From NCBI GenBank assembly GCA_947846985.1, contig CANTUZ010000002.1:11143587-11207586 (forward strand): a stretch of DNA of 64,000 nucleotides, in the 5' to 3' direction. The notes beneath the pieces are model-generated. The model saw only the letters and a program-made list of their open reading frames with translations. It ran no database searches and was not told the DNA's origin. Within the stretch, counting starts at the first letter, position 1; the number at the start of each line of letters is the position of its first letter. The stretch comes from Fratercula arctica (Eukaryota; Chordata; Aves; Charadriiformes; Alcidae). The position numbers and the translations under genes were made by a program. Positions 61,701 to 64,000 of this stretch are shown piece by piece.

Positions 61701-64000
61701 TGCTCTGGATGTTCCTCTAGAGGTAAAAATGAAGAACTGGTCGTGACAGAAAGTAGAAGAAAACATCTGGGGAAGTGAAGGCCTAAAGGGAAGGAAAGAT
61801 GGACCCCTGGAAGGACTCTTCTCTTGTAAAGTGATCTACATCAGCAGGTGAGAATCTTATTCCAGGATAATATATTTCAACAGATTTTGGAAGCACAAAA
61901 GCTGAGGACAACAGAAGTAGAACAGACTATCATCTTATCTCTGCATGTACAAGAGATAAGAAGAAGTTCAAAATATTCAAAGCTGAACTCTTGTATTGAA
62001 AAAAAATACAGTAAATATTGCTCTCTGGCAAAGCTACAGTAACTGCTGGTTTTCTCTTATTTTCTTGTACAGGAATAAGAGGCATGAAACATCATTTTCC
62101 TATGGGAATATATAATATCAGAATTAAGGCACTGAAGTAATAATGTGGGGGATATGATCTCTGTCACTTTCTCAGTATCACAAAGAATCTGGCGGATTAA
62201 AGAGGGGAAAATAGTTTTATGTCTAGAAAACTCTAGGGAGGGTGAATAATTACATGTGAAGAGTAACCCAAGGAAGATTCTAGATTTATGTCTCACCACC
62301 AGTTATGGTGCTGAGACACAACAACAGAATTTTCTCTACTGGATAAATTCATAGGAAGTGTTTTCCTATGTATTATTAAGGTAGGGGCTCAAGCTGTGTT
62401 ATCAGAAGTAAAACTTTTGGCTTTAAAATTAATGATGGATATTTATGGAACTTATTTATACAAGGGTAGAGACTGCTAGTGAAAGTGACAAAGTGAGGGA
62501 TAAAAAATTTATGTTTAACCTCCTATTTAATGTGAGCAATGCTGTCCCTTGCTGATTTTAACAGACTTTAGTAGCAAGAGCTTTTCTGTTTTATGTATGT
62601 TTATAATTTCTTTTAGGTTTTTAAGCTAGTTGTTGAAGTTAAGTGAAGAATATGCACAAATCTTTTTCACTTGATAAATTGCACTTGCAGGTAGAATAGC
62701 AATTTCAACACTGAGATATGCAGAGAAGGTCAAATCAGTGTTTCTGTTTGTATATATGTATTAAGGGACAAGAACATTTTGTTATTATTTTCTGAGAAAG
62801 AGCTGAAGAGCCTCATGGAATACAAACTCTCAGCTTCTAAGAAAATCAAGACCTTCCAGTACCAAAGAACAATAAAATGTATCAGCCCTGTTTCATAGCT
62901 GTAAATATTGTAATTCATTTTCTCTTATTTATTTTAAATTTAATTTTTAAATGCAATTAAAATGCACAAAATATTTTAACCTGGTAGGGGAAACAAATAA
63001 TGAAAATCATAAAAATACAATGCTTTAATGACTTGCCTAGGAAAACAGAAAACTTGGGGAATAAACCAAGAGATCTGTACAACCCAGCTTCACGGTCCTA
63101 ACCTGTACACCATCCTGTGGACATTAATCAGTATCATTTATCACCTTTGTAAAGGTGGAGAAATAATATCAAGCGATTGGAATTAACCTAACCCTTCAGC
63201 ACGTTAAATGGGCCAGACTAATCATATTCCATAGCAATTTTATACTATGAACACAAGATCCATTTTCAGCTTTTTCACAGCATTTAAGCAGAATACCAGC
63301 TACCTCAAATTAAATGCACAGAATGGCATGTATGCTCCAATTAAATTAACACGCTGTGAACAGATTTACAGCCTATATAATCTTACATAGACTGTCTGGA
63401 ATTGAGAGTTAACGTATGACAAAACATGAAAAATCCAGGAATTGACTAATACAACAATGCCAGAAGTTGGCTCACAAAGTAACAGAGCTGCCATGAGCTG
63501 TCTGCGATCTTGTGTTGATATGAAAAGATTCAAGCACACGCATCATGATAAATCACAAAACAGGACAGGTTCCTCTGCACTGGGTGTCCAAGCAAGACTT
63601 CAGAAAATCATGATGACTTTAAAGCTTGAAAGATTACGGTAAGCAGTGAAAAGAGATGAAATTTCTACTCTCAAACTAGGATTTTTCTTAGTGCATTTAA
63701 GTCTAACTACCCAATATCATGTTTAAGAAATTGCACACCAGCTTGACTATTTAAGCTGCTGAGCATGCAGCAGCTTGCATTTAGTTTTATTGGAGGTGGC
63801 AAGAACGACATGTTCTGGAAAGTCAGGCTTTGGGTTTCCTCATGAGGGACTCAGGAGGCTAAACATTGTTTAAATGTTTTGGTTGTGGGATCTTGGCCCT
63901 CAGCTTAGAGCATATTCTGCCAGACAAATGGGACTGTTGGCAATATTTCCAACTAAAAAATAGTTTTCCATACTTGAAGAAATAGAAGTTCAGAGAATAG
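58759..64000. other. Intronic, mostly unclassified
   Basis: Unique-looking AT-rich DNA after CR1 copy 4 with one MIR-like trace at 59.14-59.23 kb. No exon, RNA gene or further transposon recognised. Confidence 0.6.
59140..59230 (-). repeat. MIR-like SINE trace (reverse orientation)
   Basis: AGACTGAGACATTAGAGCGGTTTGCTCCAGGTCACAAAGGAGGTCAGTGGGAGG corresponds to the reverse-complement MIR stretch gaaactgaggca.agaggtta.ttgcccaaggtcacaca..agt.agtggcag. Confidence 0.55.

Larger units (their letters stand above)
47017..64000 (-). other. PTPRN2: Partial PTPRN2 intron upstream of the 87-nt exon
   Basis: Ends at the CAG acceptor 47017-47018 on the minus strand. I looked for the preceding exon, expected to end in a GYIVT-like stretch, and did not recognise it. 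The interval contains CR1 copy 4, an old LINE fossil, two MIR-like traces and otherwise unclassified AT-rich sequence. Confidence 0.7.

Noticed and set aside
1..64000. tRNA, rRNA, snRNA genes, CRISPR arrays and operon-type signals
   Set aside because: None was seen. The bacterial categories do not apply to this vertebrate sequence, and no cloverleaf or snRNA core was recognised by eye.

Overview
The window reads as nuclear DNA of a bird. It is AT-rich, it carries several CR1 retrotransposons with the avian 3' end (a short hairpin followed by 8-base TATGATTC-type repeats), and it has almost no other recent transposons. The species cannot be told from the sequence.

Host gene. The whole window appears to lie inside PTPRN2 (phogrin / IA-2beta), transcribed from the minus strand. 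I recognise two consecutive internal exons: 46930-47016 (87 nt) and 27970-28049 (80 nt). Both have good splice sites, their phases fit (the Asn codon is split AA|C), and together they encode part of the extracellular/luminal SEA-like mature ectodomain, including the GPAVTFRV block. The intron between them is 18,880 nt. The rest of the window is the partial upstream intron (47017-64000) and the partial downstream intron (1-27969). No other exon of this gene could be recognised.

Mobile elements. Two long, closely similar CR1 copies lie on the plus strand, antisense to PTPRN2: copy 1 (6425-9870) and copy 2 (29501-32640). Each has one nonsense mutation in an otherwise open ORF2 (endonuclease plus reverse transcriptase), at different sites. 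Copy 3 (12796-13541, minus) and copy 4 (about 57935-58758, plus) are shorter 3' fragments of other CR1 subfamilies. Two much older CR1-type reverse-transcriptase fossils lie on the minus strand (26505-26875 and 57058-57296). Several MIR-like SINE traces and simple repeats fill the introns.

Most notable observation. In both long CR1 copies ORF1 ends in T TTA AAC TAG. This is an in-frame UUUAAAC slippery heptamer directly before the ORF1 stop. ORF2 is open in the -1 frame across that point, has no AUG until position 7042 (inside the endonuclease), and a G-rich tract follows 10 nt downstream. This is the arrangement of a programmed -1 ribosomal frameshift that would make an ORF1-ORF2 fusion. Separately, the two long CR1 copies are direct repeats flanking the 80-nt PTPRN2 exon, so recombination between them would delete that exon and shift the reading frame.
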